A stretch of DNA of 64,000 nt. Origin: Orientallactaga sibirica (taxonomy: Eukaryota > Chordata > Mammalia > Rodentia > Dipodidae). The notes under the pieces were generated by a model. That model was not told where the DNA came from, did not search any database, and saw only the letters and a program-made list of their open reading frames with translations. Positions 30,068 to 41,689 of the stretch are shown in pieces. The stretch spans positions 1,860,001 to 1,924,000 of the forward strand of contig JAEOAD010002231.1 of the NCBI GenBank assembly GCA_036365145.1. Direction: 5' to 3'. The stretch's first letter is position 1; every line of letters starts with the position of its first letter. The translations under genes and the position numbers were made by a program.

Positions 30068-30239
30068 TGAGCTCTCCTCCTTTGAACACATTAGTGTTTC
30101 TCTGAATCCTAGAGCCATCGATCCTCACTTCTTAGCAAGACTTTTAGCTGTTATTGTCACTTATGCCATTACTTTTCAAATTATGGTTCATTTTAAATCA
30201 AGCTTAGTGTTTTTAATGTGCTTACTTCATTGGAAATAT

Positions 30240-30566
30240 CTGTTGTTGGGGGGTGGGCTTATTAGATAAAGAACTTGCTGTGCAAACATAAATGCATGAG
30301 TTGGGACCCCCAGAATACACGTTAAGCTGGACTTTGTGGCAAGTGCCTGTCCCAGCATGCCAAGGATGAGATGAGAGACAGAGACAAAGAATCTGCCCAG
30401 GTTCCTGGACCAGCTAGCCTGGCAAACAGTGGTAAACAAACAAGGCAGAAGGTGAGGATCCAGTGACACCTAAGGTTGTCCTCTGACCTCCATGCATGCG
30501 TTATGGCACATTTGTGCCTGCACTACTACACATGAACACACACACACACACACACACACACACCGG
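30240..30566 (+). repeat. RSINE1/B4-like SINE with (CA)n end
   Basis: Forward copy ending 'tgtcctctgacctccatgca', then (CA)n at 30536-30563, the usual terminal microsatellite of this class. Confidence 0.75.
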
Positions 30567-30784
30567 AAAAGTCCATTGTTGTATATTCCTATCAGTAAAA
30601 ATGAGAGACATCACTGTGAATCACAGGTATGTTATGTGATGGTCAGTTTTCAAAAATTTGTGAATGCTTAGAGTCCACATAGCATCTGGCAATGTCCAGG
30701 TCCTGAGTGAAGGTTGACTGGTGCCATAGCAACCAATTCCTTGGTTTCAAATTTGCTCAAGTACTGAGCAAGATGTGGACTTGT

Positions 30785-30935
30785 GCTTCTCAGCCTTGGC
30801 TGGGTGTTAAATTCCCCTCGCTAATTAAAAATAATGGCATTGCTTTAGCCCCAGTACAGGAAAATGAAGTCAAGATCTCAGGGGCCAGGACCTGCCATGA
30901 TTCTAACGTGTGACGGTGCTGACAACCATTTACAT
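30785..30935. repeat. MER5-like hAT DNA transposon remnant
   Basis: 'cttctcagccttggctgggt', 'tagccccagtacagg' and 'aagatctcaggggccaggac', closing with 'gacggtgctgacaacca', follow the layout of the short non-autonomous Charlie-type MER5 element with its inverted ends. Confidence 0.65.
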
Positions 30936-31095
30936 AGGCAAAACATTGTTTTTGAAATTTATTTTAACATTGATCTGATTACATTTTCTCATTTTTGATT
31001 GTTACAATGGCTAATAACCGAGGCTTGTTATGGGAATTAAGGCAGGCATTTGCCCAACTTTTCAAACCCAAGAATAAAATAGCTCTCTCTCTTCC

Positions 31096-31256
31096 CAGCC
31101 TGGTGTGGTGGCGCACGCCTTTAATCCCAGCACTCAGGAGGCAGAGGTAGGAGGATCGCCAAGAGTTCGAGGCCACCCTGAGACTACATAGTTAATTCCA
31201 GGTCAGCCTGAGCTAGAGTGAAACCCTACCACGCAAAACCAAAAAAAAAAAAAAAA
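31096..31256 (+). repeat. B1 SINE
   Basis: Full-length forward B1, near consensus, with a poly(A) tail. Confidence 0.93.
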
Positions 31257-31929
31257 GAATTCAACAGAAGACAGATAGATGGAGAGATGTGGAGGCAGTA
31301 GAGTTTGCTCTGGTCATTTGTTTCTCCCCTGGAGCTATTTGGTCCCCAGTGCAGCAATTAGCTCTAGAAATAGTATTTGGTAAGTAAACACATGGGCAGA
31401 GTGAGTGAGGGGCCAAACCTGCACATGCTCTTTGTGGTCAGTGGCTTTGGGTCCTGCAAACTCAATGAAAGAGTAGAATTAAAATTTAAAAGCTATTTAA
31501 AGTTCAAAAAGGTTTTGCCCTTCAAAGGCAAAGCAAAGTCAAATTACTGGGTTTAAAAATCCAAGTTCTCAGTGTGATGGTTTCAAAAAGCCGTATTTTA
31601 GTAGCTAGTTTGAGGGATAATTGTACCCACTATTATAAGCACTATCTTCTAATCTTTTTCCTTCCATAATTCCAGCCTGTTTTTATAACCCAAGGGGAGG
31701 AGGTACCAGAATTAAAGGGCTTTTTGTGGTCCTGTTGTAGTAAAACATTACTATTCTCTTCATAGGAAGTGAAGCAGCCATGAAAATGATGATCCCTCTT
31801 GTAAGATGAATAGATGAATCATTAGAGTGGTCTTCAGGAAGAGCTATCCCATGTAGGATGATAAAAAAGAAAATGATTACTGATAAAAATATTTACCAGC
31901 ACAACACAAAATTTAGAGTAGGTATTTAT
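31257..31929. other. Unique sequence, no gene seen
   Basis: No repeat or exon recognised. Confidence 0.45.
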
Positions 31930-31945
31930 TCTATACAAATTTTAT

Positions 31946-32115
31946 TTTATTTATTTAATTTTTTGGTTTTTCAAGGTAGGGTTTCACTCTAGCTCAGGCT
32001 GACCTGGAATTCACTATGTAGTCTCTGGGTGGCCTCAAACTCACGAACTCACAGTGATCCTCCTACCTCTGCCTCCCAAGTGCTGGGATTAAAGGTGTGC
32101 GTCACCACGCCGGGC
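31946..32115 (-). repeat. B1 SINE
   Basis: Reverse B1 with a 16 bp perfect duplication TCTATACAAATTTTAT (31930-31945 and 32116-32131). An 'actcacga' doubling lies in its body. Confidence 0.95.
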
Positions 32116-32211
32116 TCTATACAAATTTTATAGGAATTGCTAAAAACCCATGACAAACAGGCCACTTTAAATTATAAGCAAATACCTTTGTAGTGAGGAA
32201 AACAATGACCT

Positions 32212-32437
32212 TTTTTTTTTTTTTTTTTTTTGGTTTTCCAAGGTAGGGTCTCACTTTAGCTCAGGCTGACCTGGACTTCACTATGCAGTCTCAGGGTGGC
32301 CTCGAACTCATGGCGATCCTCCTACCTCTGCCTCCTGAGTGCTGCGATTAAAGGAGTGTGCCACCACACCCGGAATTATTTGTTTTTAAAGGTAGGGTTT
32401 CACCGTAGCCCAGGCTGACCTAGAACTCACTCTGTAG
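32212..32437 (-). repeat. B1 SINE followed by a B1 fragment
   Basis: 32212-32372 is a full reverse B1. 32375-32437 is only the 3' half of another ('ggtagggtttcaccgtagcc'). Confidence 0.88.
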
Positions 32438-32520
32438 TGCATATAACCTGTGCACTGACTATTCAATGTTGTATTACCTATGGGGGTATGAGTAAGTGAG
32501 AACTGATCTCCTCTGTTTTC

Positions 32521-32623
32521 TTTTTTTAAAAAATATATTTTTATTTATTCATTTATTTGAGGGAGAAAGATAGATAGATAGATAGATAAATAGATAGAGA
32601 GAGAGAGATAGATAGATAGAGGC

Positions 32624-32654
<31 letters not shown>

Positions 32655-32778
32655 ATGGGCATGCAAGGGCCTCTAGCCATTACAAACAAACTCCAGATGC
32701 ATGTGCCACCCTGTCACCTTGTACACCTGGCTTTACATGGGTACTGGGGAATCAAACAGTAAGCCATCATTCCAGCCC
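32521..32778 (-). repeat. tRNA-derived SINE with (GATA)n
   Basis: Reverse SINE. The purine tract contains GATA and GA repeats at 32565-32655. The B-box part is deleted ('ggggaatcaaacagtaagcc'). Confidence 0.9.
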
Positions 32779-32781
32779 CTT

Positions 32782-33038
32782 TTCTTTTTTTTTTCATGTG
32801 TATTATGTGTGTGCATGTTGGTATGTTCACATGTGTATTGGCACATGTGTACTCATGAATGTGGAGGTCAATATTGGGTGACTTCCTCAATTGCTCTCCA
32901 CCTTATTTATTGAGACGGCGTCTCTCACTGAACCCAGAGCTCCCTGATTTGGCTAGTCTAGCTAAACCACCTTGCCCCAGCAATCTGCCTGTCTCTGCTT
33001 CCTGAGTGCTGAGACCACAGGCATATGCCTGGTTTAGA
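32782..33038 (-). repeat. RSINE1/B4-like SINE
   Basis: TG-rich start, then 'gagacggcgtctctcactga', 'gctagtctagctaaacc', 'tgagtgctgagaccacaggc'. Confidence 0.75.
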
Positions 33039-33134
33039 TGGAAATACAATGGCATTAAGTGCTGTTAACTACTTTATTACTATTTTACGATTGGACATCA
33101 GTACTATGTTACTACTACCAGTAATAACAATGAT

Positions 33135-33352
33135 AATTTTAGCAAAGGTATTCTATGTGCCAGACACATTTCTAACATTTTATTTGTATTACCTAATTTA
33201 TACTCACAGCAACCCTATAGAACTAGTAGTATTACATATCTTATCTATGAAGTCCAAGAACTTGGCCAGGAATGCAGAACTGGGAAGCTGTGGGAAGTGG
33301 GACTCAAAAATGCAGGAAGTTTGTTCCAGACCCTGCTTAACCACTAAACTCT
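33135..33352 (-). repeat. MIR SINE (ancient)
   Basis: 'tatgtgccagacacatttct', 'acctaatttatactcacagc' and 'aaccctatag' are the reverse MIR tail, and 'ctgcttaaccactaaactct' its head. A 174-codon open frame overlapping this element is therefore not a gene. Confidence 0.82.
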
Positions 33353-33851
33353 TTTATACACTAGAGGAATTCTTCAAGTACGGAAAAGGAAACAAATTAG
33401 ATAGCTTGTGCAGTTTGGGTGATAAAAGTAACTTTCTGTGGCTTCTTTATAAATGTAACTTGGAAGTTTATTGTATACTTTTCATGTTCATTATGTTATT
33501 ATCAGCAGTTTTACTCAGCTTGAGTTCATATTTGTTTTCTCATGCATGAGATCCAGTTCTGCTTACATTTTGTTCCAAATTTTGATTACAGGACAGGAAG
33601 GTGTCCTGGCTGCAAAGTAGATTGATCAAATGAACCTTCCAAATGAATGGCTTTCAGATAGGTCTGGCAAAGCTATGTGAATAGTGAAGATAGATTTCAT
33701 GCCTAAGTGCTGGTGGAGTGCTCCCTTAGGAGAAAGTAGTTAATATTGCACAACTAGCATTTCCCATGGCACTTCTGGATAAATAAAGGAAACTTTTAGT
33801 TTGGGAATTGATGTGTCATCTATAGTTAAAGGCTCATGAGAAAGCTCATAT
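33353..33851. other. Unique sequence, no gene seen
   Basis: Nothing recognised apart from ordinary AT-rich DNA. Confidence 0.45.
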
Positions 33852-34018
33852 TTCTTTTTTTCTTAAAATGGGTGTGCCAGGGCGTCTAGCCACTGCAAAC
33901 GAACTCCAGACACATGTGTTACTTTGTGTATCTGGCTTATGTGGGTCCTGAGGAATTGAACCTGGCTCCCTAGGCTTTGCAGGCAAGTTCCTTAACTGCT
34001 AAGCCTTCTCTCCAGCCC
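33852..34018 (-). repeat. tRNA-derived SINE, no purine tract
   Basis: Reverse SINE in which the GA/CT tract and (TTTA)n are lost. The head is intact. Confidence 0.88.
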
Positions 34019-34251
34019 TTTTTTTTTTTTTAAAAAATATTACTTATTGATTTGAGAGAGGGAGAAAGAGAGAGAGAGGGAGGGAGAAAGAAAGAATGGG
34101 CATACTGGGCCTCTAGCCACTGCAAACAAACCAAACTCCAGATGCATGTGCCACCTTGTGCATCTGGCTTTACATGGGTACTGGGGAATTGAACCTGGGT
34201 CCTTTGGCTTTGTAGGCAACTACCTTAACTGATAAGCCATCTCTCCAGCCT
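34019..34251 (-). repeat. tRNA-derived SINE (B2/Dip-like)
   Basis: Reverse copy abutting the previous SINE, with a T run at the junction. Confidence 0.9.
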
Positions 34252-34299
34252 GGGTGCTTCAGTTATGTCTATGTATATCACACCAAAATTCCCCGCCAT

Positions 34300-34322
34300 T
34301 TTTTTTCTTTCTTTCTTTCTTT

Positions 34323-34358
<36 letters not shown>

Positions 34359-34522
34359 TTTTTTTTTTTTTTTTTTTTTGGTTTTTTGAGGTAGGGTCTC
34401 ACTCTAACTCAGGCTGACCTGGAATTCACTATGTAGTCTCAGGGTGGCCTTGAACTCATGGCGATCCTCCTACCTCTGCCTCTCGAGTGCTGGGATTAAA
34501 GGCATGTACCACCATGCCCCAC
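34300..34522 (-). repeat. B1 SINE with (CTTT)n tail
   Basis: Reverse B1 with a (CTTT)12 and poly(T) tail (34307-34380). Confidence 0.93.
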
Positions 34523-35561
34523 TACCAACATCATAATTTGTGTGTGTGTGTGTGTAAAGTACATCTATGTTATACCCTGTAAGAACATGAGTAACAGAGA
34601 CCTACTTTCCATGTCGTTTTTTAATGTTTTTATTAGCATATATTCATTATACATAATGATTTCGTTGTGCCATTTTCATACATGCATATAATGTAATTTG
34701 ATGATATTCACCTCTTTGTTACCCTTTCTTGCCTCTCTCCAACTCCTGCTGACCCCTTCCTCTTCCCATCAAGCCTCCCATCTATTTTTGCATCTTTTTT
34801 TTGGATAACCTAATGAGTTTCATTAGAGTTAAAGGAACACAGGTGAGGGATTATTTACAAGCACACTGGCACTTTATCAGTGGCTATACCACTAAAGAAA
34901 ATGTCTCTCCTTCCCCCATGCACCATTACTGCATAAAGATCCTCAGGGGGAGTTGGTCTCAGAAGTTCCTCTTGTGTTCCTGTCAGGCTGTTCACAGTCT
35001 TGTGCAGGTGGTCACAGTTACTGTGAGTTAGCAGTGCCCCCTCCCTAACAGGAAACCAGCTCTTGACAAGGTTTATAGTACCAGACACAAATTCCTTCTT
35101 TTGGAGCAGGCTACAAGTCTAATCGGAAGTGGTTGCTTACTCCCATAACAACCTTGCCACTATAGAACTAGTGGGCACATCCTGCCTGACTGGTCAGTAG
35201 TGCTGTCCACAGGGTCCACAGATAAGTAAGACTGTTGACAATTTTCCCTTAGCAGCCTGCACAGAACTTTTCAGTATATGAAGGCTAGCCAGCAGAGAGA
35301 ACGCTTCCAGCCCAGTTCCACCTTAATTTCTCTATAGTTTGTGACCAGCTTATGTGGAGTGTCTGGCAATAGGGTCTTACTATGTAATCTTGGTAGGCAA
35401 TAGTAATAGCAATTTCCTGTATTGTTTTGGGGCCCCTAAGGCCCTCATAGACCAACAACTTGTAGGGAGTTAATCCACCACTGCCAATGGGATTTTTTTC
35501 ATTTATCGACCTATGGCTTGTGGGAGAAGCTTTATCCACTCATGAGAGGTATATCCATGCA

Positions 35562-35756
35562 AACATTTTATTTTTTATTTATTAAATTTAGAGAAAGAAG
35601 AGGTATATGTATATGGAGTGTGTGTGTATTGGAGCTCCAGGGCTTCCAGTTGCTGCAAATGAACTCCAGATGCATGCACCACCTTGTGCATCTGGCTTAC
35701 ATGGGTTCCCAGCTTTGCAGACAAGCGCTTTATCTGTTAAGCCATTTCTCCAGCCC
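35562..35756 (-). repeat. tRNA-derived SINE (B2/Dip-like)
   Basis: Reverse SINE with a purine tract replaced by GT-rich sequence. Missing part of the B box. Confidence 0.88.
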
Positions 35757-35799
35757 AAACTTCTTTTAAATTTTATTTTGTTTTAATTTATTAAGTATC

Positions 35800-36097
35800 A
35801 GTTTTTTTTTGTTTGTTTGTTTGTTTGTTTATTTCAAGGTAGGGTTTCATGCTAGCCCAGGCTGACCTGGAAGCAGCCTTGAACTCAAGGCAATCCTCTT
35901 ACCTCTGCCTCCCAAGTTCTGGCATTAAAGGCATGTGTCACCACACCTGGCAGATTATTTATTTTTCCTTTTGAGGTAATGGTCTCACTGTAGCCCAGGC
36001 TGACCAGGAAGTCACTCTGTAGTCCCTGTTTGGCTTCAAACTCACAGTGATCCTCCCAAGTGCTGGTATTAAAGGCATGTGCCACCATGCCTGACTT
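35800..36097 (-). repeat. Two B1 SINEs in tandem
   Basis: Reverse B1 copies at 35800-35951 (deleted around the middle) and 35953-36095 (lacks ~12 bases). Confidence 0.88.
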
Positions 36098-36354
36098 CCC
36101 TCCCACTCTTAAAGCCGCATGTTTCTCTCTTATGGACATCTTTCTAGTTTCCTGGTCTCTACACTCACCTGCTCCCACATAAACACAAATATATGAAAGT
36201 TAAATCTTAGTCTCCAAGTATGAAAGAGAACATGTGGTGCTTGCATTTCTGAGCCCGGGTTACCTCCCTGAGCATGACCTTTACCAGTTACGTCCATTTT
36301 CCTAGAAATTCCATTATTTAATTTTTCATTACCGCTGATTAAAACTCCATTATG

Positions 36355-36563
36355 GAGCTGGAGAGATGTATTAGCAGTTAAGACACTTGCCTGAAAAGCC
36401 AAAGGACCCAGGTTCAATTCCCCAGGACATATATAAGCCAGATGCAAAAGGTGGTGCATGCATCTGGAGTTCATTAGCAGTGGCTGGAGGCCCTGGCATG
36501 CCCACTCTCATTCTCTCTCTCTGTGTGTCATACATACATACATAAATAAATAAAATACTTTTT
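36355..36563 (+). repeat. tRNA-derived SINE inside L1 ORF2
   Basis: Forward SINE with the duplication AAAACTCCATYATG (36341-36354 and 36564-36577). Confidence 0.94.
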
Positions 36564-36579
36564 AAAACTCCATCATGCA

Positions 36580-36890
36580 AATGTACCACATTTTCATTAC
36601 CCATTCATTAGTTAATGGACATCTAGGCTGATTCCATTTTATTAGTTTGTGAATTGAGCAGCAATAAACATTGTTGTGCAAGTATCTCTGTGGTAGGATA
36701 CAGAGTCCTTTGGGGATATCCCCCATGTGGTAGTTCTAATTTGTTTTTGTTGTTTTTGAGGAATCTCCACACTGATTTCCACAGTGGCTGCACCACAGTA
36801 AACTCCCCCCAACAGTGAAAAAGAGTTTCTCTTTCTCCACATCCTCACAAATATTTCCTGTTTTTTGTTTTCTTGATGAGAGCCCTAGGT
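36580..36890 (-). pseudogene. L1 ORF2 C-terminal fragment
   Basis: Minus-strand reading gives MRMWRKRNSF, AATVEISVEI and GISPKDSVSYHRDTCTTMFI, the same region as 11500-11720 but more diverged. Frame broken near 36750. Confidence 0.88.
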
Positions 36891-37381
36891 TCAAGTCTCA
36901 ATACTATAAAAATGAAAAATTACACTCATAATATTTTCTTTAAAAACTGAGCCCTGTCTAAAATTTAGTTTTCACTTTAGCCTCACCACTCATCAATTTG
37001 TCATGAATATCCTTGACATCAGCCCAAACTGTGCCAACTCATTATTTTAAGTGGCCATATAGTATGTTACATGGTAAAGAAAATTTATATGGCTATTACC
37101 TATTATTGGTAATTTAGATCTTCTTAATGTTTTTTTGCTTAAGCAATGCAGCAAGAGGAAATTATACACATGCACACAGATTCCACACAATCTGCAATTA
37201 CCTCTCAGAGACAGAGTTTCAGAAATTGAATTGCTAGATCAGAGGGTATAAGCATTTTTGTTCAGTGTTTTGTTTGTACATAAAAGTGTCCAGTTTCCCA
37301 TAGCCTCATTAAGACTTTGGGAAGAAACACAAGTGACCAATGATAAAATAATTATTTCTTCTCTGATCATAGATCTAGCTA
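36891..37381. other. Unique sequence, no gene seen
   Basis: Nothing recognised. Confidence 0.45.
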
Positions 37382-37460
37382 TGGAGGCCCTGGCATGCCA
37401 GTTCTGTCTCTCTTCTCTCTATCTTTCTCTGCTTGCAAATAAATAAATACAAATATTAAA
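37382..37460 (+). repeat. Tail-only tRNA SINE fragment
   Basis: 'ggaggccctggcatgcca', CT tract and (AAAT)n tail, without the head. Confidence 0.8.
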
Positions 37461-37554
37461 AACAATAAGTTTGGCAAAAATGTAAGTGGTGAGAGGTCAT
37501 TTTTCTGTTTTCTTAATATCGGACTTGAGAGAAGCATTTTCAATCTTTGAGCTT

Positions 37555-37762
37555 CTAAAAATATTTTTATTTATTTATTTTTTTGCAAGGAGGGAGAGAG
37601 GATGAGAGAGAGGAATTGGGCAAACCAGGGCTTCTTGCAAGTGAACTTCAGATGCACGCATGACTTTGTACATCTGGCTTTATGAGGGTACTGGGGAACT
37701 GAACCCTAAGAAGTCAGGTTTTGCTAACAAACACCTACAAATGCTGAGCCATCTCTCTAGCC
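37555..37762 (-). repeat. tRNA-derived SINE (B2/Dip-like)
   Basis: Reverse, diverged copy ending 'gagccatctctctagccc'. Confidence 0.88.
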
Positions 37763-38381
37763 CTCTTTGAACTTTTTGTGAACATGTGATTTTCAGTTAG
37801 TCTATGTGACTTTCTATCATTTCTTGCAAAGTTTTACCAGCACTACATCCTCCTCCTAAGCTGTTTGTGGTCTGGAGTCAGTGGATTCAGACACAGCACG
37901 CTGGTATCTCTGCAAGCATTGCCCTCCACAAGCTCCAGTGCCTATATAGCTGCATTTCTCTAGAAACTTACTCTAGTTGTTACAGCTGCCTGCACAGTCC
38001 TTCTAGCAAAGCAGCTAGAGTTGCACAGGGCAATGGTGGGCTGATAATTCTTGTACTTGGTAGTGAATTTCCTTGGAAATCCTTCAGTTCAATACTTGCT
38101 TTATCTCTGAAGTTTCCTACATTTAATATATGGAAACAAACAAAAAGGAAAGGATCTGTGGCACTGTTAGTTGATTTTTATCATATTGATATGAAAATAC
38201 AATGATAAGTAGTTCATGTATAATGTAAGTCACTGATATTTAATAAATTAAATACTGAAGTAAACCAAAAACATTCCCACATGCAAACAGCTAGTGTATG
38301 ATTCTTTGGCAATATTTCTAGTGTTTTAGAAAGACAGGTTGTTATAATATATATAGAAATGTTTGAGGTCTATAATGTTGA
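37763..38381. other. Unique sequence, no gene seen
   Basis: Contains a 112-codon plus-strand frame at 37867-38205 without recognisable domains or biased composition. I treat it as chance. Confidence 0.4.
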
Positions 38382-39041
38382 TGTTGTATCAGTTAATTTC
38401 GCATTACTGGGATAAACTGCTTAATAAGAAACAGCTTAAGGGGGTTGGAGGCATGGCTTAGTGGTTAAGTGCTTGCCCGTGAAGCCTAAGGACTCCAGTT
38501 CGAGGCTTGATTTCCCAGGACCCATGAAAGCCAGATGCTCAAGGTGGTGCATACATCTGGAGTTCATTTACAGTGGCTGGAGGCCCTGGCACACCATTCT
38601 CTATCTATCTGCCTCTTTCTCTCTTTGTCTGTTGCTCTCAAAAAGAAGAAGAAGAAGAAGAAGAGGAGGAGGAGGAGGAGGAGGAGGAGGAGGAGGAGGA
38701 GGAGGAGGAGGAGAAGAGGAGGAAGCAGCAGCAGCAGCTTATGGAAGCAAAGGTTTATATTTGGCTTATAGTTTCAAGGAGAAAGTGCATCATGGCAGAG
38801 AAAGCATAGCAGGAGCAGACGGGCAGTGTGACGTCTTTATATCAGTAGGGAGGAAGTAGGTGAGCAAACTCGCAAGTGGGGCTGCACTATAAAATCTCAA
38901 AGCCCACCCCCAGTGACACATTCCCTCCAGCAAGGTTCCATCTCCTAAAGGCTTCACAACCTTTCCAAACTGTGTCACCAACTGGGAATTCAATATTCAA
39001 ACACGAGTCAATAGAGGACATTTCACATCCCGACCACCACA
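38382..39041 (-). mobile_element. Old MaLR LTR, split by a SINE
   Basis: Starts TGTTGTATCAG and ends GACCACCACA. The body ('tatttggcttatagtttcaa', 'tgcatcatggcagag') is a diverged relative of the family A LTRs. No 5 bp duplication is visible. Confidence 0.75.
38437..38726 (+). repeat. tRNA-derived SINE with polypurine tail
   Basis: Forward SINE whose tail is an 85 nt (GAA)n/(GGA)n strand (38640-38725). CAGCTTA flanks the insertion on both sides. Confidence 0.9.
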
Positions 39042-39064
39042 TTCTTCACTGAATTGGCTGATGG

Positions 39065-40362
39065 ATAAGCCATCTGGTTTTTTCTTTTCTTTTCTTTTCT
39101 TTTCTTTTCTTTTCTTTTCTTTTCTTTTCTTTTCTTTTCCTTTCTTTTCTTTTCTTTTCTTTTTTTCTTTCTTTCTTTCTTTTTATTGACAACTTCTATA
39201 CTTATAGACAATAAACCATGATATTTCCCTCCCTTCCCCTATTCCCCTTCAGAACTCCACTCTCCATCATATCCCCTCCCTCTCTCCATTAGTCTCTCTT
39301 TTAATTTGGTGTCATCATCTTTTTCTCCTATTATGAGGGTCTTTGTGAAGGTATTGCTAGGTACTGTGAGGTCATGGATATTGAGGCCAATTTCTGTCTG
39401 GACAGTTGCATTGTAAGGAGTTGTACCCTTCCTGTGGCTCTTACACTCTTTCATCCACCTCTTCCACAATGGATCATGAGCCTTGGAGGGTGTGACAGAG
39501 GTTCAGTGTTGGACACTCCTCCATCCTTCTTCTCAGCACTATGTTGCCTTTTGGGTCATCCCAGTGGTCATCACCATCTGAAAAGAGAAGCTTCTCTAAC
39601 CAGAAGTGAGAGTAGCATTAATATGTGAATATGAACATTAAGTGTAGTGCTTTCAGGGCAGCTTGTTGGAAATAATATATACATTAAGCCAGACAAGAGC
39701 AGGCTTATACCCCTAAGGCTCATAACCTCCCCTGCCATAGACTTTTGATTAGTTTTTTCAGTACCAGGTATGTATTCCCTCCCATAGAGAGGGCCTTCAG
39801 TCCAATTATGGAGCAGTTGGTTACCCCAAGAGCAGACATGCCATTATTGCACCCGTTCAGTCATTGGGCCTGTCTGGCCAAACTTGAATATTCAGTGTCC
39901 ACTGTTTTCACTGCTGATGACTTCTGTCTCCCATATGCTACATGCAGTGCAGCTTTTTTTCCCCAGCTTTCAGTTGGCTGGTCTACAGGGAGAAGGTTTT
40001 CTGCTCAGCACCAGCTTGCTTTCTCAGTGACCTTGCCTCTCAGGCAAGAGATGTCTTCAGCAATAGGGTCTTATCATCTGTTTCTCACGGGCAACCAAGG
40101 GCTTTGGCAATAGCCTTTAATGTTTCAGAGGTTACCGGGACCCCCTTGGTCAACAACTCACTGGAAGGTATCCCATCCCAGGTACTGAAAATTTTCTAGT
40201 AACAGTCTACAGCTTCTGGATGTGCCATTATTCAAAAAAGTAGGTTTGCACATTCTCTTCCCCTGCCTCCCTTAGTCCTTTCCCCTGCCTGTAATCTGTT
40301 CTTCTCTTTCATATATACAATACCATCCCCTTAAGTCCTTCCCTTAATCCTTCCCTCCCTCC

Positions 40363-40370
<8 letters not shown>
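39065..40370 (-). mobile_element. L1 3' end, minus strand
   Basis: (TTTTC)n/(CTTT)n tail (39081-39183), then 'attgacaacttctatactta', the reverse of the L1 terminus, continuing through the whole 3' UTR to about 40370, where it is 5'-truncated near the start of the 3' UTR. Confidence 0.9.
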
Positions 40371-40417
<47 letters not shown>

Positions 40418-40560
40418 TTCTTTCTTTCTTTCTTTTGAGGTAGGGTCTCACTCTAGCCCAGGCTGAGCTGGAATTCACTCTGTAGTCTCAGGGTGGCATG
40501 ATCCTTCTACCTCTGCCTCCCAAGTGCTGGGATTAAAGGCATGGGCTACCATGACTGGCT
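40371..40560 (-). repeat. B1 SINE with (CTTT)n tail
   Basis: Reverse B1 lacking ~20 bases in the middle. Tail (CTTT)n at 40371-40436. Confidence 0.9.
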
Positions 40561-40644
40561 TCCATCTGTTTTTTTTTTGTGTGTGTGTGTTTTTTTTTCC
40601 TTTTTTCTACTGTTCCTCTTTTCTGAGTTTAATGAGCTTAACTT

Positions 40645-40809
40645 TTTTTTTTTTTTTTTTTTTTTTATTTTTCTAGGTAGGGTTTCACTCTAGCCCAGGC
40701 TGACCTGCAATTCACTATGTAGTCTCAGGGTGACCTCGAACTCCTAGGGATCCTCCTACCTCTGCCTCCCGAGTTCTGGGTTTAAAGGCGTGAGCCACCA
40801 CACCCTGCT
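40645..40809 (-). repeat. B1 SINE
   Basis: Reverse B1, 14 bp perfect duplication AATGAGCTTAACTT (40631-40644 and 40810-40823). Confidence 0.96.
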
Positions 40810-40837
40810 AATGAGCTTAACTTAGTGCCCTCTCTCT

Positions 40838-41203
40838 TTTCTTTTTTTTGGTCTCTCTCTTTTTCTCTCTTTCTTTCTGTCTCTCTTTCTCTGTCTCTCT
40901 GTGCATGTTTATATGTATGTGGGCACGTGTGTGAGTGGAGGTTGGGTGTCTTTCTCAGTCACTCTCCACTTTATTCCTCTTTATTTATTGAAACAGGAGG
41001 GTCTCTTGCTTGAACCCGGAGCTAATTAATTCAGGTAGTCTAGCTAGCCGTATTGTCTCAGGGACCCCTGTTACCACCTCCCTGGTGCTGGGATTATAGG
41101 TGGGTTGCACCCAGCATTCCCATGGGTGCTAGGATCCAAACTCAGATCCTCACACTTGTGCAGGAAGCCCTTTATTAACTGAGTCATCTCCCCAGCACTA
41201 CCA
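40838..41203 (-). repeat. RSINE1/B4-like SINE
   Basis: CT/TG-rich start, 'gaaacaggagggtctcttgc', 'ggtgctgggattataggtgg', ending 'ctgagtcatctccccagc'. Confidence 0.78.
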
Positions 41204-41209
41204 ACCTTT

Positions 41210-41364
41210 TGTTTTTCTTTGATTTTTTTCAAGGTAGGGCTTCACTCTATCAGGCTGACCTAGAACTCACTATGTAGTCTCAAGCTGTCCTCAAATTTAC
41301 AGCGATCCTCCTACCTCAGCCTCTCGAGTGTTGGGATTAAAGGCATGAGCCACCACACCTAGCT
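41210..41364 (-). repeat. B1 SINE
   Basis: Reverse B1, slightly diverged, deleted for 'gcccag' in 'actctatcaggctgacc'. Confidence 0.9.
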
Positions 41365-41440
41365 CCCACCCATTTTATAAAGCAATTGATCCTGAAAAAA
41401 AAATTAAATGTCAGTCAAACATGGCTTGGTTTATAACAGT

Positions 41441-41680
41441 GCTGTTAAAAAATATTTTATGTCTATTTATTTATTTGAGAGGGAAAGATGCAGAGAGAGA
41501 AAGAAAGACAGACAGACAGACAGACAGAAAGACAGAGAATAGGTGTTCCAGGGCCTCCAGCCACTGAAAACAAACCTCAGACTCATGTGCCATCTTGTTC
41601 ACGTGAGTCCTGGGAAATTGAACCTTGGTCCTTTTGCTTTGCAGGCAAGTGCCTTAACTGCTAAGCCATCTCTCCAGCCC
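41441..41680 (-). repeat. tRNA-derived SINE (B2/Dip-like)
   Basis: Reverse copy with a (GACA)n block at 41507-41530. Duplication TATAACAGT (41432-41440 and 41681-41689). Confidence 0.95.
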
Positions 41681-41689
41681 TATAACAGT

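Larger units (their letters stand above)
34613..36890 (-). mobile_element. Older L1, 3' part, minus strand
   Basis: 34613-35561 is 3' UTR in reverse and shares order with the younger L1 3' UTRs ('ggcaatagggtcttactatg', 'gaccaacaacttgtaggg'). After two SINE blocks the element resumes with the end of ORF2 (36098-36890). A tRNA SINE at 36355-36563 interrupts it again. Confidence 0.85.

Noticed and set aside
33025..33549. 174-codon plus-strand open frame
   Set aside because: A large part overlaps a reverse MIR SINE, and the rest is AT-rich sequence giving Leu/Ile/Phe-rich text with no domain.
35800..36095. Tandem B1 pair as one dimeric element
   Set aside because: No shared target duplication is visible, so two separate insertions are simpler.
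38461..38859. Poly-Glu, poly-Gly and poly-Arg frames
   Set aside because: Products of the (GAA)n/(GGA)n tail of a SINE.
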